In this document: positions 37,002-45,838 of the stretch, one piece after another
Layout: each line of letters opens with the position of its first letter
Position numbering within the stretch: position 1 is the stretch's first letter
Origin: Pedobacter sp.
Lineage (GTDB): Bacteria > Bacteroidota > Bacteroidia > Sphingobacteriales > Sphingobacteriaceae
Assembly (NCBI RefSeq): GCF_031119335.1
Contig: NZ_JAVHXT010000004.1
Span: 232,774 to 296,773 of the forward strand
Length of the DNA stretch: 64,000 nucleotides
Direction: 5' to 3'
Made by a program: the position numbers and the translations under genes
The notes under the pieces: model-generated
Told to the model about the DNA's origin: nothing
Database searches by the model: none
Seen by the model: the letters and a program-made list of their open reading frames with translations, nothing else

Positions 37002-37412
37002 ATGAAAAAAGCTCTACTAATTTTATTTATTACCATTACCTCTTTAACGGCATGTAAGAAAGACCCAGAGGATAGGTTAAAGGGAAGATGGAACTTAACC
37101 AAAGCGTATTCTGTTGAAAGCACAAACGGAACGAAAACTAGCGAACATACCGAAACTTATAAAAAAGGACAACTTTATATTGTTTTCGATGGTAATAATA
37201 TAAGTATGTACGAAGATGGTAAATTGGATGATAGTGGAACATTTACCGCAACTGAAAATTCAATTACGATAAAGAGCAAAAATGGAGATGAAGAAACTAG
37301 TCAACTGCGTTGGAATTCAAAAAAGGAATTTGTGGTAATCTCAGAAGGTACTGACGTAATTAACGGTTTTACGTACGATTATAAATCAGAAATGACCTTT
37401 AATAAAGACTAA
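37002..37412 (+). CDS. Lipocalin-like lipoprotein
   Basis: From the ATG at 37002 this is a 136-aa lipoprotein: leader KKALLILFITITSLTAC-KKDPED. A small beta barrel then fits the lipocalin-like (Lipocalin_4/5) group: RLKGRWNLTKAY, YIVFDGNNISMYEDGKLDDSGTF, LRWNSKKEFVV. Such proteins are abundant in Bacteroidota envelopes with no known ligand. It has its own promoter and terminator. Confidence 0.8.
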   Translation: MKKALLILFITITSLTACKKDPEDRLKGRWNLTKAYSVESTNGTKTSEHTETYKKGQLYIVFDGNNISMYEDGKLDDSGTFTATENSITIKSKNGDEETSQLRWNSKKEFVVISEGTDVINGFTYDYKSEMTFNKD

Positions 37413-37430
37413 ATTTAAATGTACTGATAT

Positions 37431-37468
37431 AAAAAGGCTACTAAACACAAGTTTCGTAGCCTTTTTTG
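37431..37468 (+). terminator. Intrinsic terminator after the lipocalin gene
   Basis: AAAGGCTAC/GTAGCCTTT stem, 14-nt loop, T6. Confidence 0.85.
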
Positions 37469-37510
37469 TTTCTTCTGAAATTGACAAAACTGCTTCTGGT
37501 TTTTGTTAAT

Positions 37511-37610
37511 TAGCCCCGATTGAAGGCGGCAGTCCGGAAGGAGTGAGCGTTTGATAAAGCATGGGCAAAACGACTGAGGACTAGAGCCGAAAAGCGGGAC
37601 TGTCGGAAGA
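37511..37610 (+). repeat. AGCCCCGATTG...AAGCGGGACT intergenic element
   Basis: Begins TAGCCCCGATTGAAGGCGG and ends GCCGAAAAGCGGGACTGTCGG. A minus-strand copy is at 40031-40096 and a split copy flanks the nested palindrome at 50.2-50.4 kb. It occupies much of the gap before groES, which has no gene. Confidence 0.6.
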
Positions 37611-37673
37611 TAAATCCTTGTTAAACTGCGCTCCCAAAAATTAAAGCGAGTTAATCAAAAACGGCCACTTTCA

Positions 37674-37739
37674 CTGTCAGTCTGACACCAAAATTTAAGG
37701 GATAATTGACCTAACTGACAAAGCCGTGCAAATTTGTCA
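37674..37739. promoter_or_regulatory. Dyad motifs upstream of groES
   Basis: CTGTCA-N3-TGACA (37674-37687) is followed by TGACAAA-N10-TTTGTCA (37716-37722 with 37733-37739), 13-78 nt upstream of the promoter-like element. They are likely regulator sites. Confidence 0.5.
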
Positions 37740-37751
37740 AACTAAAAGCCC

Positions 37752-37770
37752 TTGGCATAATAACTGATAA
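37752..37770 (+). promoter_or_regulatory. Sigma-54-like promoter of groESL
   Basis: TTGGCATAATAACTGATAA has GG and TGA spaced exactly as in the -24/-12 layout (TTGGCA-N7-TTGC), though the -12 element reads TGAT rather than TTGC. No TAnnTTTG box was found before groES. The htpG upstream region has the same pattern with identical spacing. Confidence 0.45.
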
Positions 37771-37823
37771 TGGATTTACTGTTAATTTAAACATTTTAAA
37801 ATCAAAATAATATTATTAGAGTT

Positions 37824-38102
37824 ATGGCTTTAAATTTAAAACCAATTGGAGACAGGATTGTGGTAGAAGCCGCACCTGCTGAAGAAAAGACAGCTTCTGG
37901 TATCTATATCCCTGATACTGCAAAAGAAAAACCTCAACAAGGAACCGTAGTTGCTGTTGGCGCTGGTAAAAAAGATGAACCAATGACTGTAAAAGTTGGT
38001 GATGCAGTACTTTATGGCAAATTTGCTGGTACTGAAGTATCTCACGAAGGAAAAGAGTATTTAATTATGCGTGAAAGTGATATTTACGCTGTAATAGGAT
38101 AA
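37824..38102 (+). CDS. groES: Co-chaperonin GroES
   Basis: The 10-kDa lid of the GroEL cage. The 92 aa match the family end to end: [23 protein letters not shown] (mobile loop at ~18-32), [37 protein letters not shown]. No CIRCE (HrcA) operator is seen upstream. The gap to groEL is 78 nt and contains a TTCGTAAATC repeat but no terminator. Confidence 0.98.
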   Translation: MALNLKPIGDRIVVEAAPAEEKTASGIYIPDTAKEKPQQGTVVAVGAGKKDEPMTVKVGDAVLYGKFAGTEVSHEGKEYLIMRESDIYAVIG

Positions 38103-38144
38103 TCTTAAGTAAAAATATAAAGTAAAAAGTTTAAAGATTTGGGT

Positions 38145-38177
38145 TATTCGTAACTCGTAAATCTAAAATCGTAAATA
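38145..38177. repeat. TTCGTAAATC repeat copy between groES and groEL
   Basis: ATTCGTAACTCGTAAATC followed by TAAAATCGTAAAT, a near copy of 14604-14634 upstream of secA. Confidence 0.5.
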
Positions 38178-38180
38178 ACA

Positions 38181-39818
38181 ATGGCAAAACAAGTAAGATA
38201 TAACGTTGAAGCTCGTGACGCACTGAAAAGAGGTGTAGACACTTTAGCAAATGCAGTAAAAGTAACTTTAGGTCCAAAAGGACGTAACGTAATTATTGAT
38301 AAAAAATTCGGTTCACCTGCAATTACTAAAGATGGTGTAACTGTAGCTAAAGAAATTGATTTAAAAGATCCAATTGAAAACATGGGTGCTCAAATGGTGA
38401 AAGAAGTAGCTTCTAAAACTGCTGATATTGCAGGTGATGGAACTACAACTGCTACTGTACTGGCGCAAGCAATTGTTACTGCTGGTATTAAAAACGTAGC
38501 TGCTGGTGCAAATCCAATGGATTTGAAACGTGGTATCGATAAAGCAGTTGCTGCCGTAGTAGAGAACTTGAAAACTCAATCTCAAACTGTAGGCGAAGAC
38601 AACAACAAAATCAAACAAGTTGCTTCAATTTCTGCAAACAACGATGAGGTAATCGGTTCGTTAATTGCTGAGGCAATGCAAAAAGTGGGTAAAGATGGTG
38701 TAATTACTGTAGAAGAAGCAAAAGGTACTGAAACAGAAGTAAAAACTGTAGAAGGTATGCAATTCGACAGAGGTTACCTTTCTCCGTACTTTGTAACTAA
38801 TGCAGATAAAATGGAAGCTGATTTAGATTCTCCTTTCATCTTAATCTACGACAAAAAAATCAGCAACATGAAAGAATTGTTGCCAGTATTGGAAAAAACT
38901 GTACAAACTGGTAAACCGCTTTTAATTATTGCTGAAGATTTAGATGGCGAAGCTTTAGCTACTTTGGTAGTTAACAAAATCCGTGGTTCGCTGAAAGTGG
39001 CTGCTGTTAAAGCTCCAGGTTTTGGCGATAGAAGAAAAGCAATGTTAGAAGACATCGCTATCTTAACTGGCGGTACCGTAATTTCTGAAGAAAGAGGTTA
39101 CAAATTAGAAAACGCTGATCTTTCTTACTTAGGTACTGCTGAGAAAGTGGTTGTTGATAAAGACAATACTACTGTAATTAACGGTGCTGGTAAAACTGAA
39201 GATATCAAAGCTCGTGTGGGTCAAATCAAAGCTCAAATCGAGACGACTACATCTGACTACGACAAAGAAAAATTACAAGAGCGTTTAGCTAAACTTTCTG
39301 GTGGTGTTGCTGTACTTTACGTAGGTGCTGCATCAGAAGTAGAGATGAAAGAGAAAAAAGACCGCGTTGATGATGCTTTACACGCAACTCGTGCTGCTGT
39401 AGAAGAAGGTATTGTTGCTGGTGGTGGTGTGGCTTTCATCCGTGCGGTAGCTTCATTAGCTGACTTAAAAGGTGATAACGACGACGAAACTACTGGTATT
39501 GCCATCGTGAAACGTGCAATCGAAGAGCCATTACGTCAGATCTGTGAGAACGCAGGTATCGAAGGTTCTATCGTTGTACAAAAAGTAAAAGAAGGTACTG
39601 CAGATTTCGGTTACAATGCTCGTACAGATGTTTATGAGAACTTAATTGGTGCTGGTGTTATCGACCCAACTAAAGTATCTCGTGTAGCATTAGAAAACGC
39701 AGCTTCAATTGCAGCAATGTTGTTAACAACAGAAGTTGTTTTGGCAGATGAGCCAGAAGCAGCAGATGCAGGTCACGCACACCCACCAATGGGCGGCGGC
39801 ATGGGCGGCATGATGTAA
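38181..39818 (+). CDS. groEL: Chaperonin GroEL
   Basis: The 60-kDa folding chamber. 545 aa with all landmarks: [18 protein letters not shown], the ATP loop [13 protein letters not shown] (AGDGTTTA), [30 protein letters not shown], and a Gly/Met-rich tail ending [11 protein letters not shown]. It is co-transcribed with groES. The stop codon TAA is the first part of a palindromic element identical to one after htpG. Confidence 0.99.
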   Translation: MAKQVRYNVEARDALKRGVDTLANAVKVTLGPKGRNVIIDKKFGSPAITKDGVTVAKEIDLKDPIENMGAQMVKEVASKTADIAGDGTTTATVLAQAIVTAGIKNVAAGANPMDLKRGIDKAVAAVVENLKTQSQTVGEDNNKIKQVASISANNDEVIGSLIAEAMQKVGKDGVITVEEAKGTETEVKTVEGMQFDRGYLSPYFVTNADKMEADLDSPFILIYDKKISNMKELLPVLEKTVQTGKPLLIIAEDLDGEALATLVVNKIRGSLKVAAVKAPGFGDRRKAMLEDIAILTGGTVISEERGYKLENADLSYLGTAEKVVVDKDNTTVINGAGKTEDIKARVGQIKAQIETTTSDYDKEKLQERLAKLSGGVAVLYVGAASEVEMKEKKDRVDDALHATRAAVEEGIVAGGGVAFIRAVASLADLKGDNDDETTGIAIVKRAIEEPLRQICENAGIEGSIVVQKVKEGTADFGYNARTDVYENLIGAGVIDPTKVSRVALENAASIAAMLLTTEVVLADEPEAADAGHAHPPMGGGMGGMM

Positions 39819-39843
39819 ACCCCTAAATCCCCTAAAGGGGACT
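39816..39843 (+). repeat. TAA-ACCCCTAAATCCCC palindromic 3' element
   Basis: It starts with the groEL stop codon; TCCCCT/AGGGGA pair around AA. The 28 nt are identical to 52456-52483 after htpG. Confidence 0.75.
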
Positions 39844-39867
39844 AATAAAAGCGACTTGCCAGGTGTC

Positions 39868-39908
39868 ATCCTGAGCTTCCCGAAGGTTCGGGACAAGTAG
39901 TCGAAGAA
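39868..39908. repeat. GTCATCCTGAGCTTCCCGAAG repeat
   Basis: GTCATCCTGAG, then TCCCGAAGGTTCGGGA as an inner hairpin, then GTCGAAGAATAC. It is a member of the GTCAT-type elements. Confidence 0.5.
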
Positions 39909-39912
39909 TACA

Positions 39913-39950
39913 AAAAATCCCTCAAGGCGCAAGTTTTGAGGGATTTTTGT
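39913..39950 (+). terminator. Intrinsic terminator of groESL
   Basis: AAAAATCCCTCAA/TTGAGGGATTTTT, 13 bp, 10-nt loop, flanked by A and T tracts. Confidence 0.85.
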
Positions 39951-39962
39951 TTGTGCAATATC

Positions 39963-39989
39963 TCGTCATTGCGAGGAACGAAGCAATCT
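39963..39989. repeat. GTCATTGCGAGG-family repeat
   Basis: TCGTCATTGCGAGGAACGAA followed by GCAATCT; a single-arm copy close to the consensus of the family. Confidence 0.6.
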
Positions 39990-40030
39990 CTATAAACTTG
40001 TCTAGAAGCGTAATTTCCTTGCTACTATCT

Positions 40031-40096
40031 TTCGAAAGTCCGGCTTTTCGCTACTCCCGATGAAAAATCGGGATCCACTTCAATCCGGGCTAGTTA
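40031..40096 (-). repeat. AGCCCGGATTG...AAGCCGGACT element, minus strand
   Basis: On the minus strand: CTAGCCCGGATTGAAGTGG, a TCCCGATTTTTCATCGGGA hairpin, then GCGAAAAGCCGGACTTTCG. It shares both ends with 37511-37610. Confidence 0.6.
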
Positions 40097-40511
40097 ACAA
40101 AGCCAGAATTATATCCAACCCTATTTCTTTGCCACTTGCCCTCTTTATAACTTAACAAAAATCCTCCCCCTACCCCCTCCAAAGGGGGACACCAGATGCA
40201 CATCCTAAAATTTGATATTCTAAACCCACTAACTTGAGTTCGAGATAACGAAATTAAGTTCGTTGCAAGCGATAGCCCCTCAAATCTTCGTTCAGCTAAT
40301 TTTCGGTCTCCTATTTTTCGGATTGCACCGATAAGCCAAAGCATTTACTTTAAAAGAAAAATAGGCAACCGAGAGTTTTTGTTACTTTTTGCGGTCAAAA
40401 AGTAAGAGCCCCAACGGCGGCAAACTTAAAATTATTCTCCAAATCTATTTGGGTTAAAGGACCGTAAAAAAAACTTTTTACTTTTACCTTTTTACTTTCT
40501 ACATTTAACCC

Positions 40512-41171
40512 ATGTGGGAAATACTAGGAGATAGAAATCAATTCCTTACCATTGCAGAGGTAAACAAGTTTTTGCTGGCAATTTTACTTTGTGGCTTAAT
40601 AGGTGCAGAACGCGAATACCGAAGCAAGTCGGCAGGTTTAAAAACGATGATTATGATTGGCTTAGGCTCTGCATTATTTACAGTACTTTCCGTTAAAATT
40701 GGCGATAGCAGTCATGACCGTATTGCCTCTAACATTGTAACTGGTATCGGTTTTCTTGGTGCTGGTGTAATCTTTAAAGAAGAAAACAGAGTAAAAGGCT
40801 TAACCACCGCCTGCGTAATTTGGATTGTAGCTGCTATTGGCATGGCAGTGGGTTCGGGTTATTTTATCCAGGCTATTGGTGTAACTGCGGTTGTATTACT
40901 TTCTTTGTTAATCTTTCCTTATATCGAAAATGTAGCCGATCGCCGTTTTACTAAACGCACTTACCGCATTGTAAAGAAATATCAGAATAAAGACTTAGAT
41001 AACTACGAACTCATCTTTAAACAGCACAAATTAAAACCAACCAGAGGCAAACATCAATTAGCCAACGGTATCATTACCGGAACTTGGGATGCGGTTGGAA
41101 GTCCTGCCAAGCATCATGAGTTTGTAGAAACCATGCTGCAAGACAGTAGTATTATTGAGTTTGATTTTTAG
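40512..41171 (+). CDS. MgtC/SapB family membrane protein
   Basis: The N-terminal ~145 residues form four to five transmembrane helices with the MgtC signature: LLAILLCGLIGAEREYRSKSAGLKT, IVTGIGFLGAGVIFKE, VKGLTTACVIWIVAAIGMAVGSG. A soluble C-terminal domain follows (~75 aa). MgtC proteins are tied to magnesium homeostasis and, in pathogens, to survival in low Mg or macrophages; the exact activity is unsettled. It converges with the RDD gene, 13 nt away. Confidence 0.9.
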   Translation: MWEILGDRNQFLTIAEVNKFLLAILLCGLIGAEREYRSKSAGLKTMIMIGLGSALFTVLSVKIGDSSHDRIASNIVTGIGFLGAGVIFKEENRVKGLTTACVIWIVAAIGMAVGSGYFIQAIGVTAVVLLSLLIFPYIENVADRRFTKRTYRIVKKYQNKDLDNYELIFKQHKLKPTRGKHQLANGIITGTWDAVGSPAKHHEFVETMLQDSSIIEFDF

Positions 41172-41184
41172 TAATCTAAAGAAA

Positions 41185-41679
41185 CTAATCATTTGACGAT
41201 CTCAGCTCTGTATAAAAAATTTCTTTTCTACGTTGCAGATCTAATTTTTTTTCGTCAACTACCATCGTATCAGACCATGCATCATGCCATGGATTACAAG
41301 GTGTACCAAAAGCACTAAGCGCATTAAAAGGAATAGACCTAATAATGTTACGTGTAAAAGCCTTTTGGAAGCCAATATCACTACCATCCATATTTACTGC
41401 TTTAGTTCCAGTAATTACTTTTCCTAAGGTTTTTCCGTGACAAGCTGCCTCTATAATGAACATTAACAATCCGTAACATATCAATGATATTATACGCTCT
41501 AAGATACCGCCATCCCCTTCAGGCAGAAGTTCAGGCTTAAAAAATCCTATTGCAATACCAAGTAAAATAACCAGAATATAAAAAACGATCATATCTATAA
41601 TATAATTGGCAAATCTTTTCCCGGTACTTGCTCTACAATAGGTTAAATCTAATTCTTCTTCAAAGTTTGTTTGTTCCAT
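41185..41679 (-). CDS. RDD family membrane protein
   Basis: A 164-aa protein with the RDD pattern: RASTGKRFANYIIDMIVFYILVILLGIAIG (the conserved Arg and Asp), a second helix pair (LICYGLLMFIIEAACHGKTLGKVITGTKAVN) and FTRNIIRSIPFNALSAF. The function of the family is poorly known; ion/H+ antiport has been shown for some. Divergent from sdaA. Confidence 0.85.
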   Translation of the reverse strand: MEQTNFEEELDLTYCRASTGKRFANYIIDMIVFYILVILLGIAIGFFKPELLPEGDGGILERIISLICYGLLMFIIEAACHGKTLGKVITGTKAVNMDGSDIGFQKAFTRNIIRSIPFNALSAFGTPCNPWHDAWSDTMVVDEKKLDLQRRKEIFYTELRSSND

Positions 41680-41760
41680 GGCGTTATTTTTTAAATGTTT
41701 GTTGGTTATGAAGATAAAAAATTACAAGATTATTCACCAATTTAAATCACAAAACAATCG

Positions 41761-41768
41761 TAGCTTTG
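41761..41768 (+). promoter_or_regulatory. -7 box TAGCTTTG of sdaA, leaderless layout
   Basis: A perfect TAnnTTTG ends 4 nt before the sdaA ATG at 41773. Confidence 0.6.
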
Positions 41769-41772
41769 TATT

Positions 41773-43200
41773 ATGCCTAATGAACAAATTTCGGTATTCG
41801 ATATATTTAAGATAGGAATTGGCCCTTCTAGCTCGCACACACTTGGCCCATGGCGTGCTGCGCAACAATTTACCAATAGCCTAGTAGCACAGGGGGTTTT
41901 AGACGATGTAGAACAAGTTAAAATCTTATTATACGGTTCTTTAGCTAAAACCGGCAAAGGCCACGGAACTGACATAGCTATTCTGTTAGGCTTAGCTGGC
42001 GGAGATCCCGTTACTTTTGACGTAAATGCGATTGACAGTACTGTTGCCGAAATCAAAGAGACACAGAAATTGCTGCTTGCAGGGCATTTCAAAATCAACT
42101 TCTCTTATGAGGATGATTTGATATTCCTTTTTGCTGAAAGCTTGCCTTTTCACCCGAATGCAGTTACTTTTCAGGCATTGTTATCAACTAGCAAAGCCAT
42201 TTCTGAGACTTATTACAGTATAGGAGGTGGCTTCGTGGTAAAAGAAGGGCAAGACAGTTCCGAAAAAGAACAGGTTGAGTTACCGTTTCCGGTAGAGAAA
42301 GCCAGCGAACTTTTACATTGGTGCTTAACCACTGGCTTAAAAGTTTCGGAAATTGTAATGGAAAATGAAGCCGCTTGGCGACCAGAAGCCGAAACCAAAA
42401 AAGGAATTCTACAACATTATAAAGTAATTAAAGAATGTATTTATAGAGGTTGCCATACTGCTGGTTTTTTACCTGGCGGATTAGACGTTGCCCGTAGAGC
42501 TGCGAAATTAAATCAGCGCTTAATTGGTGACCAAACCTATACCGATTATGATAGTTGGATGCTGGCTATTCGTAAAGGCGGGATGGGCTTTAACTATATT
42601 TTAGATTGGGTAAGTTGTTTCGCCTTGGCAGTAAACGAAGAAAATGCTGCTTTCGGTCGTGTGGTAACTGCCCCAACCAATGGCGCTTCGGGTGTAATTC
42701 CAGCTGTATTGCAATATTTTATTACTTTTTGCGATGGTTACACCGAAGATAAAATCATTCAGTTTATTGCTTGTGCTAGTGAAATTGGCAGTATTTTCAA
42801 AAAAGGAGCTACTATTTCTGCAGCGATGGGTGGTTGTCAGGCAGAAATTGGTGTTTCCTCTGCAATGGCAGCAGCGGCTTTAACAGAATGTTTGGGTGGT
42901 TCGCAACGACAGGTATTAATGGCGGCAGAAATAGCCATGGAACATCACTTGGGTTTAACCTGCGATCCTATCGGCGGCTTGGTGCAAATTCCTTGCATCG
43001 AACGTAATACCATGGGTGCCATCAAAGCCATTACTGCTAGTCAGTTGGCACTGCAAAGTAATCCTGATAAGGCAAAAGTAAGCTTAGATGCGGTAGTAAA
43101 TACCATGTGGGAAACCGCTTTAGATATGAACTCTAAATACAAAGAAACTTCTGACGGTGGTTTAGCAACAAATATCCCGATTAGTTTGCCAGAGTGCTAA
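41773..43200 (+). CDS. sdaA: L-serine ammonia-lyase
   Basis: An iron-sulfur serine dehydratase converting L-serine to pyruvate and ammonia. It is the single-chain form with beta domain ([25 protein letters not shown]) and alpha domain ([52 protein letters not shown]). The Cys residues in CQAEIG, TCDP and PCIERN fit the 4Fe-4S ligands. The length of 475 aa is standard. It has its own near-leaderless promoter and ends at a CCCCT palindrome. Confidence 0.96.
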   Translation: MPNEQISVFDIFKIGIGPSSSHTLGPWRAAQQFTNSLVAQGVLDDVEQVKILLYGSLAKTGKGHGTDIAILLGLAGGDPVTFDVNAIDSTVAEIKETQKLLLAGHFKINFSYEDDLIFLFAESLPFHPNAVTFQALLSTSKAISETYYSIGGGFVVKEGQDSSEKEQVELPFPVEKASELLHWCLTTGLKVSEIVMENEAAWRPEAETKKGILQHYKVIKECIYRGCHTAGFLPGGLDVARRAAKLNQRLIGDQTYTDYDSWMLAIRKGGMGFNYILDWVSCFALAVNEENAAFGRVVTAPTNGASGVIPAVLQYFITFCDGYTEDKIIQFIACASEIGSIFKKGATISAAMGGCQAEIGVSSAMAAAALTECLGGSQRQVLMAAEIAMEHHLGLTCDPIGGLVQIPCIERNTMGAIKAITASQLALQSNPDKAKVSLDAVVNTMWETALDMNSKYKETSDGGLATNIPISLPEC

Positions 43201-43230
43201 AACCCCTCCTAACCTCCCCCAAAGGGGAAG
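43198..43230 (+). repeat. TAA-CCCCT 3' element after sdaA
   Basis: Stop TAA followed by AACCCCTCCTAACCTCCCCC and AAAGGGGA; TCCCC.../GGGGA can pair. A relative of the groEL/htpG element. Confidence 0.5.
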
Positions 43231-43261
43231 AAAAGAAAACGCATCATTAAGTCGGCAAAAA

Positions 43262-43312
43262 TATCAGCGAATATCTGCAGAGGAAATCAATATAATCAGC
43301 GGGAACAAAAAA
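43262..43312. repeat. ATCAGCG/TCTGCAG repeat
   Basis: TATCAGCGAATATCTGCAG and ATAATCAGCGGGAACAAAAA resemble the element at 22966-23047. Confidence 0.45.
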
Positions 43313-43332
43313 CAATTTAACAATAAAGCAGT

Positions 43333-43947
43333 CTAGCCATTTAAATCTTTCATCTGCTTCGCTACTTCCTGCTCTTGCACGTCATCGCTCTGCGAAAGCT
43401 GTTTAACAATTGCTTCTTTATTACCTTGCGGATGGTTTTGGCTCAATTTAAAAACTCCATCTAAAGAAGTTACGGTAATTTCAAAACCTGCAATAGCTTT
43501 TAAATGATGGTTGATGTATTCATCAGACATGCGATGAAAAGCCGCTGGACTGTCAGTAGCTTCGTATTGATTGGTAAGTTCTTTAATTACGCTTCTAGTT
43601 TCTTCATCATTTAACATTCTAATTTTGCCGGCAGCGTAAACCGAACTGTAATTCCAAGTAGAAGCTGATGCCGGATTTTCGTAGACCGAAGCACTCACAT
43701 AAGCATGCGCACCATGAAACAGTGCCAACACATTCTCGTTTGCTACAAAAGCCTCATGATGGTCGGTTTTTCGCATCACATGGCCAACAAGCTTAACAAC
43801 ATCACCATCTTGTTTAATTTGTAAAGGTATTTGCGTGGCCGATGGAATATTTTGGTTTGCGCCAATGACTACAGCAAAAGGATGAGCCTGCATAAAAGGG
43901 AGCAGCTTATCAAGATCCTTTTCTAGAAATTTACCAACTTTATACAT
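43333..43947 (-). CDS. PaiB-like FMN-binding transcriptional regulator
   Basis: The split-barrel flavin fold of the PaiB family: DKLLPFMQAHPFAVVIGA near the N-terminus, HVMRKTDHHEAF, LALFHGAHAYVSASVY, STWNYSSVYAAGKIRML, and AGFEITVTSLDGVFKLSQN. B. subtilis PaiB represses sporulation and protease genes; here the targets are unknown. The start codon directly adjoins the stop of the anti-sigma-like gene (no gap), so it is probably translated from the same mRNA. Confidence 0.9.
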   Translation of the reverse strand: MYKVGKFLEKDLDKLLPFMQAHPFAVVIGANQNIPSATQIPLQIKQDGDVVKLVGHVMRKTDHHEAFVANENVLALFHGAHAYVSASVYENPASASTWNYSSVYAAGKIRMLNDEETRSVIKELTNQYEATDSPAAFHRMSDEYINHHLKAIAGFEITVTSLDGVFKLSQNHPQGNKEAIVKQLSQSDDVQEQEVAKQMKDLNG

Positions 43948-45240
43948 TTAGAATTTGATGCTGATCGCAGTAGTTTTATTTACACCTGCTGGGTAATTCC
44001 ACTTACTACCATTCTTTAGCAGTCTTATCGCTTCTTCGTCAAAATCCTTTCCAGCCGACTTTCCTACTTTGATATCGCTAGGTGTACCATCAGGGAGAAT
44101 AGTAAAATTTAACATTACCAATTTTGAGCCATCAACATAAAGTTTGTTTTCTTTAGCTAGATATTCGCCATAAGCTTTCCAGCCAATTTTAGGGATACCA
44201 ATAAGCACCTCATCAGCAACTTCTTTTGCAGCTATTACAGATTTTCTTTTTGCTTGCCCAGCATCTACTACCACCACTTCACTCAGAGCAGAACTACTTC
44301 CATCCAAACGGATATTTAATTTCTCGTTAGCTCTTGCTTCCACATTTTTTCTGGCAAAGCCTAACGAAGCTACCTCTAAAGTAACCTTGTTGCTGTCTTT
44401 ATCTATCGGCAAAGTAAATTCGCCGCTCACATTCGTAATTGCCCTAATATCTTTACCCACCATTTTCACATCGGCACCAGATAGTGGCCTGCCAGCAATA
44501 TCATATACGGTACCTTTAACAGACCTCGCATATGGATCTGTTTTCACTTGGATACCATCTACCCTACTATCCAAAACCTGCACTGGTGATGTTGGCGCAG
44601 CAATTGGCGGTCCCATTACTGTGTTTTGTTTTTGATAATTTTCCTGTTTAAGTCGTGCAGATTTAAACTGTTTTTCTTGTAAAACAGATGCCGCTACAGC
44701 TTCTTCCTGAACAGCCTTATTATTTTTTGCAATAGCTTGGCCGTTTTTCGATAATGTGTTATCCAATGCTTGCGTAACCTTCTTTTGATCTAGCAATGTT
44801 TCTGCTGCTGTTTTCGACAAGGTATCAACCGGCGCAACAGCGGCAACTTCAGGTTTTAAATCTACCTCTACTGTCTTATTTCGTGCCGCAAAATCACTTT
44901 GAATTTTACGTTGATTTTCACGCATCAAAAACAAAACGCTAACCACAATAAATACCACGGCGGCAGTTGCGGCGATGCTTAATCGCAACGAGGTAATTCG
45001 CCACATTTTACGTTCAACTGGCTTTTCGGCTATGCGTTCTTGCAATTGCTTCTGCAGGAGAGAAAGCGTTTGTGTACGCTTCTTAGCTTCGGTTAAACCT
45101 GCTAAAGCTTGGGCAACAAAAGGGTCTTCGAGCGAAATTCGCTCAACCTTATGCATGGTACGAGGGTCGAGTTTACCTTCTAGGTAATCGTCTAGTACAT
45201 CAATATCTAACCATTCGTTATTGCCCACTGTTCTTTTCAA
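43948..45240 (-). CDS. Anti-sigma-like membrane protein with CarboxypepD_reg and TonB C-terminal domains
   Basis: Residues ~1-80 are cytoplasmic and helical (DIDVLDDYLEGKLDPRTMHKVERISLEDP), as in short anti-sigma domains. One transmembrane helix lies at ~86-106. The periplasmic part has a carboxypeptidase-regulatory-like domain (SVKGTVYDIAGRPLSGADVKMVGKDI ... LASLGF-type strands), a SEVVVVDAG segment, and a TonB C-terminal domain (FTILPDGTPSDIKVGKSAG..FDEEAIRLLKNGSKWNYPAGV). Its overlap with the sigma gene (23 bp) suggests it controls that sigma factor. The start at 45240 is a TTG; a GTG at 45228 is an alternative. Confidence 0.8.
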   Translation of the reverse strand: MKRTVGNNEWLDIDVLDDYLEGKLDPRTMHKVERISLEDPFVAQALAGLTEAKKRTQTLSLLQKQLQERIAEKPVERKMWRITSLRLSIAATAAVVFIVVSVLFLMRENQRKIQSDFAARNKTVEVDLKPEVAAVAPVDTLSKTAAETLLDQKKVTQALDNTLSKNGQAIAKNNKAVQEEAVAASVLQEKQFKSARLKQENYQKQNTVMGPPIAAPTSPVQVLDSRVDGIQVKTDPYARSVKGTVYDIAGRPLSGADVKMVGKDIRAITNVSGEFTLPIDKDSNKVTLEVASLGFARKNVEARANEKLNIRLDGSSSALSEVVVVDAGQAKRKSVIAAKEVADEVLIGIPKIGWKAYGEYLAKENKLYVDGSKLVMLNFTILPDGTPSDIKVGKSAGKDFDEEAIRLLKNGSKWNYPAGVNKTTAISIKF

Positions 45241-45805
45241 TACAAATTTTCAAATTGCGCTTTCCATTTTGGATATAGCTTTTCACTTTCAGCATATCGT
45301 AACCCGTAATATCGGCAACTTCTTTATAGCATTTTTCTTGTAGATAGAATAAATCTACGCTTTTTCGTTGTTCTTCCGAAAGGGTTTCCATACACTTTTC
45401 CATGATGGTAAGCTGTGTTTCTTTTGTGTTGTCGATATCAAGATGCACCAACTCATCATTTTCCACAAAATTTTCTTCAATACTTACCGTTGGATTTTTG
45501 CTCGACTTGCGCAAAGCCATTAAGCAATGGTTTCGGGTGAGCACATGCAGCCAGCTTTTAAAATTCTGCACCTGATGTACACGAAGTTTCTTCACTAGTT
45601 CTTCAAAAATTTGCATTACTGCATCCTTGCTTTGCTCTTCATCTTTAAAATAGTTGAAGCACACCCCAAAAACTAAGTGCATATATCTGTTATAAAGCTT
45701 ACCCAATACTTCTAAATCGCCGCTTTCTTGGTAAGCTGCAACTAGCGAGAGATCGTCTTGCGTCGCATTCTCCCCAACTCTAGATGTATTTTTGATAAAC
45801 TTCAA
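45218..45805 (-). CDS. ECF-type RNA polymerase sigma factor
   Basis: Region 2 (LGKLYNRYMHLVFGVCFNYFKDEEQSKDAVMQIFEELVKKL) and region 4 (LSEEQRKSVDLFYLQEKCYKEVADITGYDMLKVKSYIQNGKRNLK) identify a sigma-70 ECF factor. 195 aa. The start appears to be TTG at 45805: the frame closes upstream at 45830 with no ATG between, and the next Met (M43) lies inside region 2. A -7-like box, TATACTTG, is 26 nt upstream. It overlaps the anti-sigma-like gene and is divergent from the DUF4349/vWA genes. Confidence 0.93.
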   Translation of the reverse strand: MKFIKNTSRVGENATQDDLSLVAAYQESGDLEVLGKLYNRYMHLVFGVCFNYFKDEEQSKDAVMQIFEELVKKLRVHQVQNFKSWLHVLTRNHCLMALRKSSKNPTVSIEENFVENDELVHLDIDNTKETQLTIMEKCMETLSEEQRKSVDLFYLQEKCYKEVADITGYDMLKVKSYIQNGKRNLKICIEKNSGQ

Positions 45806-45830
45806 ACGTCTCGGAATTCCTAAATTTCTT

Positions 45831-45838
45831 CAAGTATA
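45831..45838 (-). promoter_or_regulatory. -7-like box TATACTTG of the sigma gene
   Basis: Seven of eight positions match TAnnTTTG on the minus strand; plus-strand sequence CAAGTATA. Confidence 0.35.

Larger units (their letters stand above)
39951..40511. other. Gene-free gap made of repeats
   Basis: The stretch holds in order: GTCATTGCGAGGAACGAAGC (39963-39989), a minus-strand AGCCCGGATTG...AAGCCGGACT element (40031-40096), CCTCCCCCTACCCCCTCC (40160-40192), and GTTACTTTTTGCGGTCAAAAAGTAA (about 40379). An 84-codon minus-strand ORF here reads through these repeats and is not considered a gene. Confidence 0.6.

Noticed and set aside
37613..37823. CIRCE/HrcA operator before groES
   Set aside because: I looked for TTAGCACTC-N9-GAGTGCTAA and found none.
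40090..40344. 84-codon minus-strand ORF
   Set aside because: It reads through three intergenic repeats (CCTCCCCC unit and AGCCCGGATTG element), has no signal, and no family resemblance.
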